Part shown: positions 18,501 through 25,728 of the stretch, in pieces
Position numbering within the stretch: the stretch's first letter is position 1
Layout: every line of letters starts with the position of its first letter
From: Acidobacteriota bacterium
Lineage (GTDB): Bacteria > Acidobacteriota > Vicinamibacteria > Vicinamibacterales > UBA2999
Assembly: GCA_030650395.1 (NCBI GenBank)
Contig: JAUSDY010000097.1
Coordinates: 1 to 64,000, forward strand
Reading direction: 5' to 3'
Length of the DNA stretch: 64,000 nucleotides
Made by a program: the position numbers and the translations under genes
The notes under the pieces: generated by a model
Database searches by the model: none
What the model saw: only the letters and a program-made list of their open reading frames with translations
What the model was told of the DNA's origin: nothing

Positions 18501-18802
18501 ACGGCCGCGAGGCCGAAGCTGTCGAACTGGCGCAACGCGCGATCGCGATCGATCCGGCGTTCGCTCCGGTCTACGACTTGATCGGCGCCGCTTACACAAA
18601 GCTCGATCGGCCAGCGGAGGCGCGCCAGGCCTTCGAAAAGTCATTAAGCTTCGACGCGCACGACAGCACCGCGTACACCAACCTCGGGCTGCTGGAGCTT
18701 GCGGCCGGCAACCGCGCCCGAGCGGCGCAATACTTTGCCGAGGCGCTGTGGCTTGCGCCGGAATCACAGACGGCCCGGCAGGGCTTGTCCCAATCGCAGT
18801 AG
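15566..18802 (+). CDS. membrane-bound spermidine-synthase-like protein with TPR tail
   Basis: About 1,078 residues from the GTG at 15566; the frame is open further upstream, but only across the start of the divergent gene. Two blocks of membrane helices (WLFLLAYACSGLAGLIYEVS... and LAIAVLGLSGFAALMHEIAW...) are followed by a soluble spermidine synthase-like Rossmann domain (MIVGLGSGATVGSA, GDGR, SEPSNPWIAG) and then TPR-type repeats (DLIGAAYTKLDRPAEARQAF). Fused MFS/spermidine synthases of this kind are common in environmental bacteria, but the reaction is unproven and SEPSNP replaces the usual catalytic segment. The linker between the two membrane blocks is encoded by a palindromic repeat element (see 16183-16331). 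Confidence 0.75.
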   Translation: MRWLFLLAYACSGLAGLIYEVSWTRLLTLYIGHTTAAASAVVAAFLGGLALGAGAGGAIASRLSPRRSLQIYIALELAVAVLALLLPIELSALKPLLRWAYGDGAPGLLFPAVRVLSCLVMVFVPALALGATFPMAIRWYARDAAEPARQSSALYFVNTVGAAVGSLLAGFVLIPALGIAGTTRVGIAASVVAALLVWIVLGRGQMPGSGPPSLANTHASFGEVAPKRPSAAKAELRAPGSDKASRGRQPNSGARQSLAIAVLGLSGFAALMHEIAWTRILSLVLGPTTYAFAATLAAVITGVAVGSGLGTWIVGRTRHPSAWLSFTLAAAALTATWTYSLAGARIPLLVATEVASASNLFDQLLRQGSLLTVALILPTAACLGAAFPFALAMVGSSLSAVASAEAEPAERFGMVYAVNTIGAVSGSLAAGFFFIPRFGLQPTLTVVSGCLIAAALVVIACGPLSRNARVAGILAAAAAGAMIVFSPPWDRALLASGVYMYAPYVPKDLDLSTLLKAGTLLYYREGAAATVSVKRLTGTTTLAVDGKVDASNRSDMLTQKMVAHLPLLLHDNPREVMIVGLGSGATVGSALRHPITRADVLEISPEVVAASQFFVAENYHALEDPRTNLIVGDGRSHLLLTNRTYDVIISEPSNPWIAGVAALFTREFFSGARDRLAAGGIMCQWANAYNISDADLRSIAATFKSVFPNGSVWLVGGDDVLFVGSEAPIEARLANIERNWNRPGVAGDLAKVSVLDTFSILSLYMGGPAELDSYSQGARTFSDDRMTLEFSAPRELHRRSGGENAATLGTLLGKEGGPEVVRQVRATAGAVEWRHRAQMMAKADVHGAAYDDYVRALTIDPADRDTLEGFVKTAMVSRRSADALAWIKSLAAARPPSADVSVAVSKLLASIESRPDALAAAHEATLVMPLQPAALEQLASLHADAGDTVQLDAVVARLRQAAPNRPGTEFYAAVAAFLHGREAEAVELAQRAIAIDPAFAPVYDLIGAAYTKLDRPAEARQAFEKSLSFDAHDSTAYTNLGLLELAAGNRARAAQYFAEALWLAPESQTARQGLSQSQ
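16183..16331. repeat. in-frame copy of a dispersed palindromic repeat inside the membrane/synthase fusion gene
   Basis: Perfect 12-bp ends GCCGGGCTCCGG (16183-16194) and CCGGAGCCCGGC (16320-16331) enclose hairpin DNA with the core CCGAAGCGGCCTTCGGCCGC then GAAGGCGGA. That core also occurs in the intergenic repeats at 20224, 20917 and 49327. It encodes about 50 low-complexity residues (PGSGPPSLANTHASFGEVAP...) between the two membrane blocks. A repeat insertion that kept the frame is the simplest explanation. Confidence 0.62.
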
Positions 18803-18811
18803 GTCGATCGC

Positions 18812-19753
18812 ATGGATTCGCCCATTCAAGGCTTGCATCACGTCACGGCGACTGTTGACCAGGCTCAGGCGGACCTCGACTTCTGTATCGAGACGCTGGG
18901 TCTTCGACTGGTGAAGAAGACCGTCAACTTCGACAATCACCTCGTCTATCACTTCTATTACGGCGACGAACGCGGCACGCCGGGGACCGTGTGGACCACG
19001 TTTCCCTACAAGGGCCATGGCGTGCCCGTGGGCAGCAACGGCGCCGGCCAGATCACCGTCACGTCGTTCTCGGTGCCTGCAGGCTCGCTCGGTTGGTGGA
19101 AGGCGAGGTTGAAAGCCCGCGGCGTCGCGGTGGACGACGCGCCGCCCCGCTTCGGCGAAGAATCCGTCGTATGCGTCGATCCGTCAGGATTGTCGATCGA
19201 GCTGGTCGCTACCGGCCGCGATCTTCGCCGGCCATGGACACGCGATGTCGGCGCCGACGCCGCGATCCGCGGCTTGCATAGCGTGACGATGACCATCGCG
19301 TCGCCGGCCGAGACCATCGTGTTCATGACGGACCTGCTGGGCTTCAAGACCGTCGACGAAATCGAGGGCCGCACCCGGCTCGCGGTCAACGGCGACGAGC
19401 CCGGTAAAGCGATCGACATCGTCCACGCGCCCGGTGCCCCGCGCGGGCGCAACGGCCTCGGCACCGTCCATCACGTGGCGATGGCGGTGCCGGCCGCCGA
19501 CGATCAGCTGCGGATGCGGGAAGAGCTGCTGCGCTGGGGTGCCAAAGTCACCGAGGTGCGCGACCGGCAATACTTCCAGTCGATTTACTTTCGCGAGCCC
19601 GGAGGCGTGTTGTTCGAGATTGCAACCGTGCGGCCGGGGTTTGAAGTCGACGAATCCGCGGCGTGGCTCGGCCGCGATCTGAAACTGCCGCCGTGGGAAG
19701 AGCCCAACCGATCGGAGATCGAGGCTGGCTTGGATGCGATCGTCTATCGCTAG
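18812..19753 (+). CDS. ring-cleaving dioxygenase (VOC superfamily, MhqO-like)
   Basis: 313 residues made of two vicinal-oxygen-chelate halves. Likely metal ligands are His9/10 (GLHHVTATV), His220 (GTVHHVAMAV) and Glu269 (GVLFEIATV), the 2-His-1-Glu pattern of extradiol-type VOC enzymes. The length and the opening IQGLHHVTATVDQAQADLDF fit the MhqO/MhqA group that cleaves hydroquinones. It begins 9 bases after the TPR protein gene, so it may share a transcript, although no functional link is obvious. Substrate is inferred from family only. Confidence 0.85.
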   Translation: MDSPIQGLHHVTATVDQAQADLDFCIETLGLRLVKKTVNFDNHLVYHFYYGDERGTPGTVWTTFPYKGHGVPVGSNGAGQITVTSFSVPAGSLGWWKARLKARGVAVDDAPPRFGEESVVCVDPSGLSIELVATGRDLRRPWTRDVGADAAIRGLHSVTMTIASPAETIVFMTDLLGFKTVDEIEGRTRLAVNGDEPGKAIDIVHAPGAPRGRNGLGTVHHVAMAVPAADDQLRMREELLRWGAKVTEVRDRQYFQSIYFREPGGVLFEIATVRPGFEVDESAAWLGRDLKLPPWEEPNRSEIEAGLDAIVYR

Positions 19754-19771
19754 GTGCCCTGCGCCCTTTGG

Positions 19772-20203
19772 TCAGTTTCGCGTCACGTGCGCCGACACCG
19801 CGAGCCACTTTCCGCCGCGTCGCGCCCAGACATCCGTGTATCGGCCCGATGCGGCGCGGCCGTCGGCCAGCGTGTACGTGGTGCGCGCATGAATGATCGC
19901 GAAGTCGCCCATCAGCCGCACGTTCACGTCGTGGGCCTTGAGGTTGGCAATCGTCACGGGCACCGTGGTCTGGCGCAGGAACTGCGCGCGATCGATCAGC
20001 GACCCGTCGGGATTCGAGCAGAGAAAATCGTCCGACAGGATTTCGCTGAAGCGCTTCACGTCCGAGTGCTGCACCGAGTGAATGTAATCCGCGTTGAGGG
20101 CGGTAAGCACCTCAAGGTCCGGGCGCTGAGCGTTCGTCATGACCGCTGATGCTAGCAGCACGGCCGCAATCGTGCAGCCGCGGACGACGAGCTGGTTACG
20201 CAT
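19772..20203 (-). CDS. exported SnoaL/DUF4440-like (NTF2-fold) protein
   Basis: 143 residues from the ATG at 20203, which has AGGAGA correctly placed. Signal peptide MRNQLVVRGCTIAAVLLASA ends near TNAQ. The rest is an NTF2-like cone fold: ALNADYIHSVQHSDVKRFSE then ILSDDFLCSNPDGSLIDRAQ, closing with YTDVWARRGGKWLAVSAHVT. Members are small secreted proteins of mostly unknown function. The whole upstream spacer to the next gene is a hairpin repeat. Confidence 0.8.
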   Translation of the reverse strand: MRNQLVVRGCTIAAVLLASAVMTNAQRPDLEVLTALNADYIHSVQHSDVKRFSEILSDDFLCSNPDGSLIDRAQFLRQTTVPVTIANLKAHDVNVRLMGDFAIIHARTTYTLADGRAASGRYTDVWARRGGKWLAVSAHVTRN

Positions 20204-20223
20204 GTCTTCTCCTGGAGATGAAC

Positions 20224-20300
20224 AGGCGGGACTAACCGCCTCCGCCAAGGCTACGGCGAGTCTCGCCGAAGCGCTTCGCGCGAAGGCGGAAGTCCCGCCT
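20224..20300. repeat. dispersed palindromic repeat, intergenic copy 1
   Basis: AGGCGGGACT (20224-20233) and AGTCCCGCCT (20291-20300) are perfect 10-bp ends. The core reads CCGAAGCGCTTCGCGCGAAGG then CGGAAGT. It fills the space between two minus-strand genes and would lie in the leader of the NTF2-like gene. Confidence 0.65.
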
Positions 20301-20909
20301 CTACAAACGTTTGTACGATATTTCCGGAAACATCGGCAGTCCTGCCAGTTCGATGATGCCGATCAGCCCTTCTCGCTCGTGGAACTCGCGGCTGTCGCGA
20401 TTGATGACGACCGTGTTCTTGTGGCCGGGCGCCAGCCGCCGGAATTCTGCGTCGATCAGTCGGAACCGCCGCACCATGTTCTCGGCGCTTTCGTGCGGCC
20501 GGTTGCGGAGCCGGATGTGCTTTTCAATGGTGTCGCTGCTCGACGTCAGGACGATCGTCTTGTCGGGGTCCCACCAGTCGCCGATCGGCAGCACCGCCCG
20601 CAGCGCATCGTGATGCTGTTCCGGATACTCGGCGATGTGCGCTTCGAGCGTAATGCGCGCGCCCTCGAAGAAAATCACCTTGCCCGGCCGATCGTTCTCC
20701 GCTGCATCGCGATAGTTGGCGTCGTAGAGACGCGCGAAGTACTCCGTCACGCCGACCGCGTTCTCACCGTCGGCGATGTCCTGCAGCACGCGCGGATCCC
20801 ACACGCCCTTCTCGCCTTCGCCGTAGGAGCCGTTGTGATAGAGGTCGGCAAGCTGACGCACCAGCGTGCTCTTGCCGACCCCAGGTCCCCCAACGATTGC
20901 GACGCGCAT
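20301..20909 (-). CDS. P-loop kinase, deoxynucleoside-kinase-like
   Basis: 202 residues. Walker A GGPGVGKST at residues 7-15 opens the protein. VIFFEGARITLEAHI and a lid-like arginine-rich stretch (KHIRLRNRPHESAENMVRRF) resemble the nucleoside/nucleotide kinase fold. I cannot assign a substrate. It sits in a run of minus-strand genes, 67 bases after the LVIVD gene, and is bounded on both sides by copies of the same hairpin repeat. It could also be a member of the generic AAA_28/NRK-type ATPases. Confidence 0.6.
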   Translation of the reverse strand: MRVAIVGGPGVGKSTLVRQLADLYHNGSYGEGEKGVWDPRVLQDIADGENAVGVTEYFARLYDANYRDAAENDRPGKVIFFEGARITLEAHIAEYPEQHHDALRAVLPIGDWWDPDKTIVLTSSSDTIEKHIRLRNRPHESAENMVRRFRLIDAEFRRLAPGHKNTVVINRDSREFHEREGLIGIIELAGLPMFPEISYKRL

Positions 20910-20916
20910 GGTGTCA

Positions 20917-20972
20917 GGACAAACCTTCCACCTTCGCGCTCCAGCGCTTCGGCGGACAGGAAAGGTTAGTCC
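20917..20972. repeat. dispersed palindromic repeat, intergenic copy 2
   Basis: GGACAAACCTT (20917-20927) pairs with AAGGTTAGTCC (20962-20972) with one mismatch. Read on the minus strand the core is CCGAAGCGCTGGAGCGCGAA then GGTGGAAGG, matching copies 1 and 3. It fills the spacer between the LVIVD and kinase genes. Confidence 0.62.
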
Positions 20973-20976
20973 CCAC

Positions 20977-22890
20977 CTATCTCAGGCGCGCGGTGCGGCC
21001 CTTGATCGTTGCCGCCAGCGCCTTGATCCGCTCCGCCGTGCGGCCCGTAGCCGCCGCCGCGTCGGCTTCGAGCGACGTAGCGAGCGCATCAGCCTGGTCG
21101 AGCGTCGCCGCGGCGCTGCGCTCCTTGCCGGTGCGAATGTCGTCGATCTTGTCGAGCGCCTGCTTCACCGCGCCGGCCCTCGCCGGCGCGAGGCCCTTCG
21201 ACCGATTCAGCTGATCGAGATACGCGCGCGCCACCACCGTCGCCGCCGGCCACTTAATCAGGGGCTGTTCCTGCGCGTTGAAGTCTTCGAAGCGCACCAG
21301 CATGGCCGAGTCGATTTCGTTCTGCGACAGGAACTCGCTCGGCTTCAGGCGGAAAATGTCCATACCGCGCGAGATCTCGGACGCGTAAATGTTGCCGTTG
21401 TACCAGTAGGTCGACCAGTAGCCGCCGATGATCAGGTTCTTCGGGTCGATCGGGCCGCGGTCGTAATACGCAATCTCGACCGGCCTGGTGGAATCAGTGA
21501 AGTCGAACACCGACAACCCGCCCTGATACCAACCTTGCACCATGATGTCGCGGCCGGGCACCGGGATGGTCGACCCGTTGTGCGCGACGCAGTTTTCGGT
21601 TTCGGTCTGCGCCGCCGGCATCTTGAAGTAGCCGCCGAACTTCATTTTGCCGTCGACGATGTCGAAGATGGCGTTGGCGCCCCAGGTGGGCAGGTCGGTC
21701 GACCGGCAGCGCGGACGCGTGCCGCCGCCCCACTCGTCGGTGAACACAATCTTGGTGCCGTCGTTGTTGAAGGTCGCCGAGTGCCAGTAGGCAAAATTCT
21801 TGTCGCTGACGTGATCGAGCCGCTTCGGGTTCTTGGGATCCTTGATGTCGAGCAGGATGCCGTTACCCGAGCACGCGCCCGCCGCCAGGCCGACCTCAGG
21901 GAACACCGTGATGTCGTGGCATTGGTTGGTCGTGCTGGTGCGCTGCGAGCCGGGACCATGGTCGCCGCCCGCCCACAGGCCGGCGACGGCGCCGGTGGAC
22001 GTGTCGGCAAAAATGCGCGGCCGGTTGACGATACGCGCCTTTTCGGGCGCGGCGAGCGGCACTTCGATCACGTCGATGCTGAAGAGCGCGGTTTCCGGGT
22101 TCTCCTTGGGATCGCCGCCGACGCATCCGGTGAGCTCGTCACCCGAACGGACCGGGCCGGTGCCGGATCCGTAGACAAAAATGCTCTCCGTGTTCTTCGG
22201 ATCGGTGACCAGCGTATGCGTGTGCGAGCCACGGCAGGTCTGAATGGCTGCGACCTGTTTCGGCTTGCGCAAGTCGCTGATGTCGAAAATGCGGATGCCG
22301 CGGAAGCGCTCGCTGCTGACCGGCGTGGCCACGCCCTGCACGCCGCAATCGATGCGGCCGCGGTTCTGCTCGACCGACATGAACAGCAGGTTGCCGTGCA
22401 CCGAAACGTCGCCCTGCCCGCCGGGGCAGACGATCGACGCGATCAACTTCGGGTTCTTGCCGCTCTCGATGTCGTAGGTGTTGAAGCCATGGAAGTTGCC
22501 CAGGAACATGTTGGTCCCGCGGAAGGCGAGATCCGAGTTGGCAAAATCCAACCCGCCGGGATACGGCGGCGCAGCCGGTGTGCCAGTCGCGGGGGCGGCG
22601 GGCACGGCGGGAGGCGGCGCGGGCGCGGCCGGTTGCGGCGACGCGTTGGCCGGACGCTCCGCCGGCAGCGGGTCGCCCGCGGGCGCGCTGGGATTGTAAA
22701 ACCCCTCCGGCCTCGGCATCGTCGAGACCAGCTCCATGTTCCTGGCCGCGACGCCGGCGTCACGCAGCCCTGGCTTCAAGCCGACGCGCGGATCCTTGGG
22801 GTCCGGCGCGGCCTGCTGCGCGTAGCCGCCGATTGCGGCAGACACGAGCACGGCCGAAACACACAACACTTTGACCGCAGCGGATTTCAT
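20977..22890 (-). CDS. secreted LVIVD-repeat protein
   Basis: 637 residues with a signal peptide (MKSAAVKVLCVSAVLVSAAIG) and then a Pro/Ala-rich linker (APAPPPAVPAAPATGTPAAP). The body contains beta-propeller repeats of the LVIVD type: RGIRIFDISDLRKPKQVAAI, GILLDIKDPKNPKRLDHVSD, GGLSVFDFTDSTRPVEIAYY. The C-terminal 120 residues look helical. The function of LVIVD proteins is unknown; they are cell-surface or periplasmic. The start overlaps the DUF305 gene stop by ATGA, so translation is coupled. Confidence 0.82.
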   Translation of the reverse strand: MKSAAVKVLCVSAVLVSAAIGGYAQQAAPDPKDPRVGLKPGLRDAGVAARNMELVSTMPRPEGFYNPSAPAGDPLPAERPANASPQPAAPAPPPAVPAAPATGTPAAPPYPGGLDFANSDLAFRGTNMFLGNFHGFNTYDIESGKNPKLIASIVCPGGQGDVSVHGNLLFMSVEQNRGRIDCGVQGVATPVSSERFRGIRIFDISDLRKPKQVAAIQTCRGSHTHTLVTDPKNTESIFVYGSGTGPVRSGDELTGCVGGDPKENPETALFSIDVIEVPLAAPEKARIVNRPRIFADTSTGAVAGLWAGGDHGPGSQRTSTTNQCHDITVFPEVGLAAGACSGNGILLDIKDPKNPKRLDHVSDKNFAYWHSATFNNDGTKIVFTDEWGGGTRPRCRSTDLPTWGANAIFDIVDGKMKFGGYFKMPAAQTETENCVAHNGSTIPVPGRDIMVQGWYQGGLSVFDFTDSTRPVEIAYYDRGPIDPKNLIIGGYWSTYWYNGNIYASEISRGMDIFRLKPSEFLSQNEIDSAMLVRFEDFNAQEQPLIKWPAATVVARAYLDQLNRSKGLAPARAGAVKQALDKIDDIRTGKERSAAATLDQADALATSLEADAAAATGRTAERIKALAATIKGRTARLR

Positions 22891-23558
22891 TTCTTCTCCT
22901 TGATCGCGTTGAGCATGGCGCCCATGCGCCCGATTTCCATGCGCTGGTCGGCGTCGACGTCAGCGGCAAAGGCGTTGATGTCGGATTCCTGGCCGGCACG
23001 CGGCGAGTTGAACAGTTCTTCCACCATAGTGATGGCGCCCTGGTGGTGTTTGATCATGCCTTCGAGAAACAGGCGATCGAATTCGGTGCCCTTGGCCGCG
23101 GCCAAAGCGGTCATCTCTTCGGGCGTGAGCATGCCGGGCATCATCCCGCCGGGCGTGTGATGCGCGTGCTCGTCGGGCAGCGCCGCGCCGCGGGCGGTCA
23201 GCCACGAGCGCATCATCTTGATCTCGTCCTGCTGCGACACGTCGATGCGCATGCCGAGCTTTTTCATGTCCTCGTTTTGCGAGTGCGACGGGATCAACGC
23301 CACCATCTCGACGGCTTGGGCGTGGTGGCCGATCATTCCCTGCATGAACTTGATGTCAGCGGGCGTGGCGCCCACTTTCGAGAGGTCGGTGGCCTGCGCA
23401 ACGCCAATGACGCGGCTGGCCTCACCCGGCGCGCCGGGCTGAAGGATTGGCGCCGGCTGCGTTTGCGGGGAAGAGCCGGCACTACCCGCCGTCTTGCACG
23501 ACACGGCGGCCATCGCTGCCAACAAGACGAGGGCGGCCCGGCGATTTAGGGGGTTCAT
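22887..23558 (-). CDS. DUF305 lipoprotein
   Basis: 223 residues from the ATG at 23558; a GTG at 23576 is an alternative, and neither has a strong ribosome-binding site. The lipoprotein signal ends AAMAAVSC. The DUF305 domain is a ferritin-like helical bundle with two histidine-rich repeats, GMIGHHAQAVEMVALI and GMIKHHQGAITMVEEL, plus MRSWL between them. These proteins are periplasmic and often found with copper or other metal handling genes. Here the partner is the LVIVD protein gene that overlaps by four bases. Confidence 0.88.
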   Translation of the reverse strand: MNPLNRRAALVLLAAMAAVSCKTAGSAGSSPQTQPAPILQPGAPGEASRVIGVAQATDLSKVGATPADIKFMQGMIGHHAQAVEMVALIPSHSQNEDMKKLGMRIDVSQQDEIKMMRSWLTARGAALPDEHAHHTPGGMMPGMLTPEEMTALAAAKGTEFDRLFLEGMIKHHQGAITMVEELFNSPRAGQESDINAFAADVDADQRMEIGRMGAMLNAIKEKK

Positions 23559-23613
23559 CAATAGGAAAGAATACACCGTGGGTATGGGTGCCTCACAAAA
23601 CAGTTAAGATCAA

Positions 23614-24000
23614 ATGGTGATCCGTGCCGCTCTCGCCGCCACCGTCCTGGTCCTCACCGTCGCCTGCTCAGGACCCCTCAACGTCTCGAACATCCAGGTG
23701 GGCCGGGCCCTCAATCCGGATGGCAGCATCTCGACGCCAACCACGCTCTTCAAGCACAACGAAACGGTGTATGTGTCGGTGTTGACCGATGCCGCCGGAT
23801 CAGGGGTCATCGGCGTGAAGTGGATGTTCGGCAGCCAGGTGATCGACGAGCCCACCAAGAAGGTGTCGTTCAAGGGTCCGGACGCCACGGAGTTTCATTT
23901 GCAGAACTCGGGCGGTTTTCCGTCTGGCGACTACAGTGTCGAGGTCTTTATCGATGGTGTCTCCGTCGGCAAGCGGGCGTTCAAGGTCGACGACAGGTAG
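23614..24000 (+). CDS. small lipoprotein, function unknown
   Basis: 128 residues. A lipobox (VLTVAC) near residue 18 follows a hydrophobic stretch. The rest is beta-rich (FKHNETVYVSVLTDAAGSG, then FPSGDYSVEVFIDGVSVGKR) and looks like one immunoglobulin-like domain, as in many acidobacterial envelope lipoproteins. It is divergent from the DUF305 gene, so the 23559-23613 spacer should hold two promoters. Confidence 0.7.
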   Translation: MVIRAALAATVLVLTVACSGPLNVSNIQVGRALNPDGSISTPTTLFKHNETVYVSVLTDAAGSGVIGVKWMFGSQVIDEPTKKVSFKGPDATEFHLQNSGGFPSGDYSVEVFIDGVSVGKRAFKVDDR

Positions 24001-24017
24001 CGCTGTACTTGAGTGGT

Positions 24018-24071
24018 CGATCTCAGATCTCAGATTTCAGATCTCAGATCCATCGTAGATCTCAGATCTTA
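24018..24071. repeat. AGATCTCAG-type micro-repeat array
   Basis: Copies of GATCTCAGAT/TTTCAGAT follow each other between two convergent genes. The 19-mer CAGATCTCAGATTTCAGAT at 24024-24042 is repeated exactly at 45024-45042, 21 kb away. AGATCT is itself palindromic, so the array can fold in several ways; a role in termination is inferred. Confidence 0.55.
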
Positions 24072-24454
24072 GGATTGATGGTGTCACGGGTGAACGATCG
24101 CCGATCGCGGACATTCAGCGCGACGCTGAGCACCAGTGCGATGGCGAAGATGCTTACCGTCAACCCATCGGCCCACGCGCGCGTCACGTCAAGGCCCGTG
24201 AGCTCCGCGAGCAGAAGCTGGGTATACGATGCGGGATCGCGATAACCAAGCCTTTCCCGCACCTGCCAGTGCCAGTCGGTGAACGGACAATAGCCCCATC
24301 CGTACCACACGCCGAGGCCGAACCACGACACTGCGGTGAGTGCGATCGACACGAGATGCCAGCGGCGCGTCCGCCGCCAGATCCAGCCAATGCAGATGAA
24401 GACGATCCAGGACGTATGCACCACGAAGAAGCCGACGTTGAGCGCTTCGTCCAT
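24062..24454 (-). CDS. integral membrane protein, possibly DUF2784 family
   Basis: 130 residues with four predicted membrane segments (FFVVHTSWIVFICIGWIW, LVSIALTAVSWFGLGVWYGW, a third near residues 80-90 that is weak, and VSIFAIALVLSVALNV). The loop YCPFTDWHWQVRERLG resembles the CPLT loop of DUF2784 proteins. The function is unknown. It is convergent with the lipoprotein gene, separated by a repeat array. Confidence 0.55.
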   Translation of the reverse strand: MDEALNVGFFVVHTSWIVFICIGWIWRRTRRWHLVSIALTAVSWFGLGVWYGWGYCPFTDWHWQVRERLGYRDPASYTQLLLAELTGLDVTRAWADGLTVSIFAIALVLSVALNVRDRRSFTRDTINPKI

Positions 24455-24500
24455 GGGTTGGTTGTGCGATAGGCGCTAATATGACACCGGGGAGAATCCC

Positions 24501-25505
24501 ATGAAGACGAAAACGGTCTTGGCGGCAGGCGTGGCGGCAGCCATGCTGACTGTGATGTCGGCCAGTGCCCAGCAACCGGTGCCGCCCGTAAACGCGATGG
24601 TGCCGGAAATGCCGAAACAGACCACCCGCACCGGCAAGCATATCAACCGCGTCATAGACATGTGGCTCAAGGGCCAGCCCGTCTATTACGCGCAGATTAG
24701 TGGCGGCGGGTATGACAAAGGCAAGGAGATGGCGGCTACCAAGGCCGACTACATCACCTATGAAATGGAGCACGGCCCGCTCGACTTCAAGGAACTGCGG
24801 GAGTTCATGCGCGGTCTTGTGGAGGCCGGCCCGACCCGCACCGGACACAAGACCCCAGCGGTGATCGTCACGTTGCCCATTTCCGGCACCACCGACGCTT
24901 TGCGCGCCAATGCCTGGATGATCCAGCAGACCCTGGCCGCCGGCGTGCACGGCATCCTGCTGTGCAACGCCGAAAGCCCGGAAGCCGCCCGCTTGATGAT
25001 CGAAGCCGCGCGCTATCCGTTCGCGCCGCACGTTGAGGGCCTGGCGCAGGGCAGCCGCGGCAACGGCTCACAGGCCTACGCGTCGAGCGTTTGGGGCGTG
25101 ACCCCCCAGGAATACATGCGCATCGCCGATCCCTGGCCGATGAACCCGGATGGCGAACTAATGTTCGGCCTGAAGATCGAGAATCCGCGCGCCGACGCCA
25201 ATGTCGAAACCTCGGTCCGCGTGCCCGGTATCGCCTTCGCGGAATGGGGTCCGGGCGATCATGGCTTCTTCATCATGGGGCGCCCCGGCACCTATCAGGG
25301 TGGCGGCGAAGCGTCACCCCAAATGGCGGCCGTGCGGCGCCGTGTGCTCAACGCCACCAAGGCGGCGGGGATCAAGTTCCTCAATGCCTGCAACGAAGAC
25401 ACCGTGATCGATCAGATCAAGGACGGCACCATGATCTGCACGGGGGGAGACTCGCCGGCCGCGGACAAAGGCCGCGCCTTTACCAAGCGCACCGATCCCT
25501 GGTGA
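24501..25505 (+). CDS. exported HpcH/HpaI-type aldolase
   Basis: 334 residues. The N-terminus is a clear signal peptide (MKTKTVLAAGVAAAMLTVMS, then ASAQ), which is unusual because this pyruvate-dependent aldolase/lyase family normally works in the cytosol. The (beta/alpha)8 body keeps family landmarks: DYITYEMEHGPLDF, ILLCNAESPEAARLMI, KIENPRADANVE near 235 and GIAFAEWGPGDHGFFI, which carries the conserved Asp. The usual reaction is aldol cleavage of 4-hydroxy-2-keto acids to pyruvate and an aldehyde with a divalent metal. Whether it is active in the periplasm is unknown. Confidence 0.82.
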   Translation: MKTKTVLAAGVAAAMLTVMSASAQQPVPPVNAMVPEMPKQTTRTGKHINRVIDMWLKGQPVYYAQISGGGYDKGKEMAATKADYITYEMEHGPLDFKELREFMRGLVEAGPTRTGHKTPAVIVTLPISGTTDALRANAWMIQQTLAAGVHGILLCNAESPEAARLMIEAARYPFAPHVEGLAQGSRGNGSQAYASSVWGVTPQEYMRIADPWPMNPDGELMFGLKIENPRADANVETSVRVPGIAFAEWGPGDHGFFIMGRPGTYQGGGEASPQMAAVRRRVLNATKAAGIKFLNACNEDTVIDQIKDGTMICTGGDSPAADKGRAFTKRTDPW

Positions 25506-25511
25506 TCAAAA

Positions 25512-25535
25512 AGAACGCGCTGTTCTGATTTTATT
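25512..25535 (+). terminator. weak terminator-like hairpin after the aldolase gene
   Basis: AGAAC (25512-25516) and GTTCT (25522-25526) form a 5-bp stem followed by GATTTTATT. It lies just after the aldolase stop codon. The stem is short, so this is a tentative call. Confidence 0.3.
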
Positions 25536-25583
25536 CGTATCTGAGCGCGAGGATCGGATCGATCCGGCTCGTGCTGATCGACC
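25531..25583 (-). pseudogene. 3' remnant of an orphan ABC permease gene (left border of the island)
   Basis: On the minus strand this reads STSRIDPILALRYE and a stop, which is the conserved C-terminus of MacB/FtsX-type orphan permeases. The intact permease at 42452 ends SRIDPILALRYE. Only about 14 codons remain. The 40 bases at 25532-25571 differ from 42453-42492 at only two positions. Confidence 0.72.
25532..25571. repeat. 40-bp direct repeat, left copy (possible attachment site)
   Basis: Matches 42453-42492 at 38 of 40 positions in the same orientation. It covers the last codons of an orphan permease gene. The two copies bracket the restriction/toxin region. They could be att-like sites or products of recombination between paralogues. 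Confidence 0.55.
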
Positions 25584-25728
25584 CTAAAGGCTGCCGTGCC
25601 TGGCGGCGACTGCCACGAAGAAGCTCGACACACGCATCGCGGAAGAAACGGCAAAAAAGTAGGCGAAACAAGCATTAGGCTTCTCGGGTCCAGTTTGGGG
25701 TTTGCAGGAGTAAGCTACCCACCGACGC
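25572..25728 (+). other. gene debris before hsdR
   Basis: A plus-strand frame ending TKKLDTRIAEETAKK and a stop at about 25660 looks like the 3' end of a lost gene. No start codon or upstream body is present. The remainder is the hsdR leader. Confidence 0.35.
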
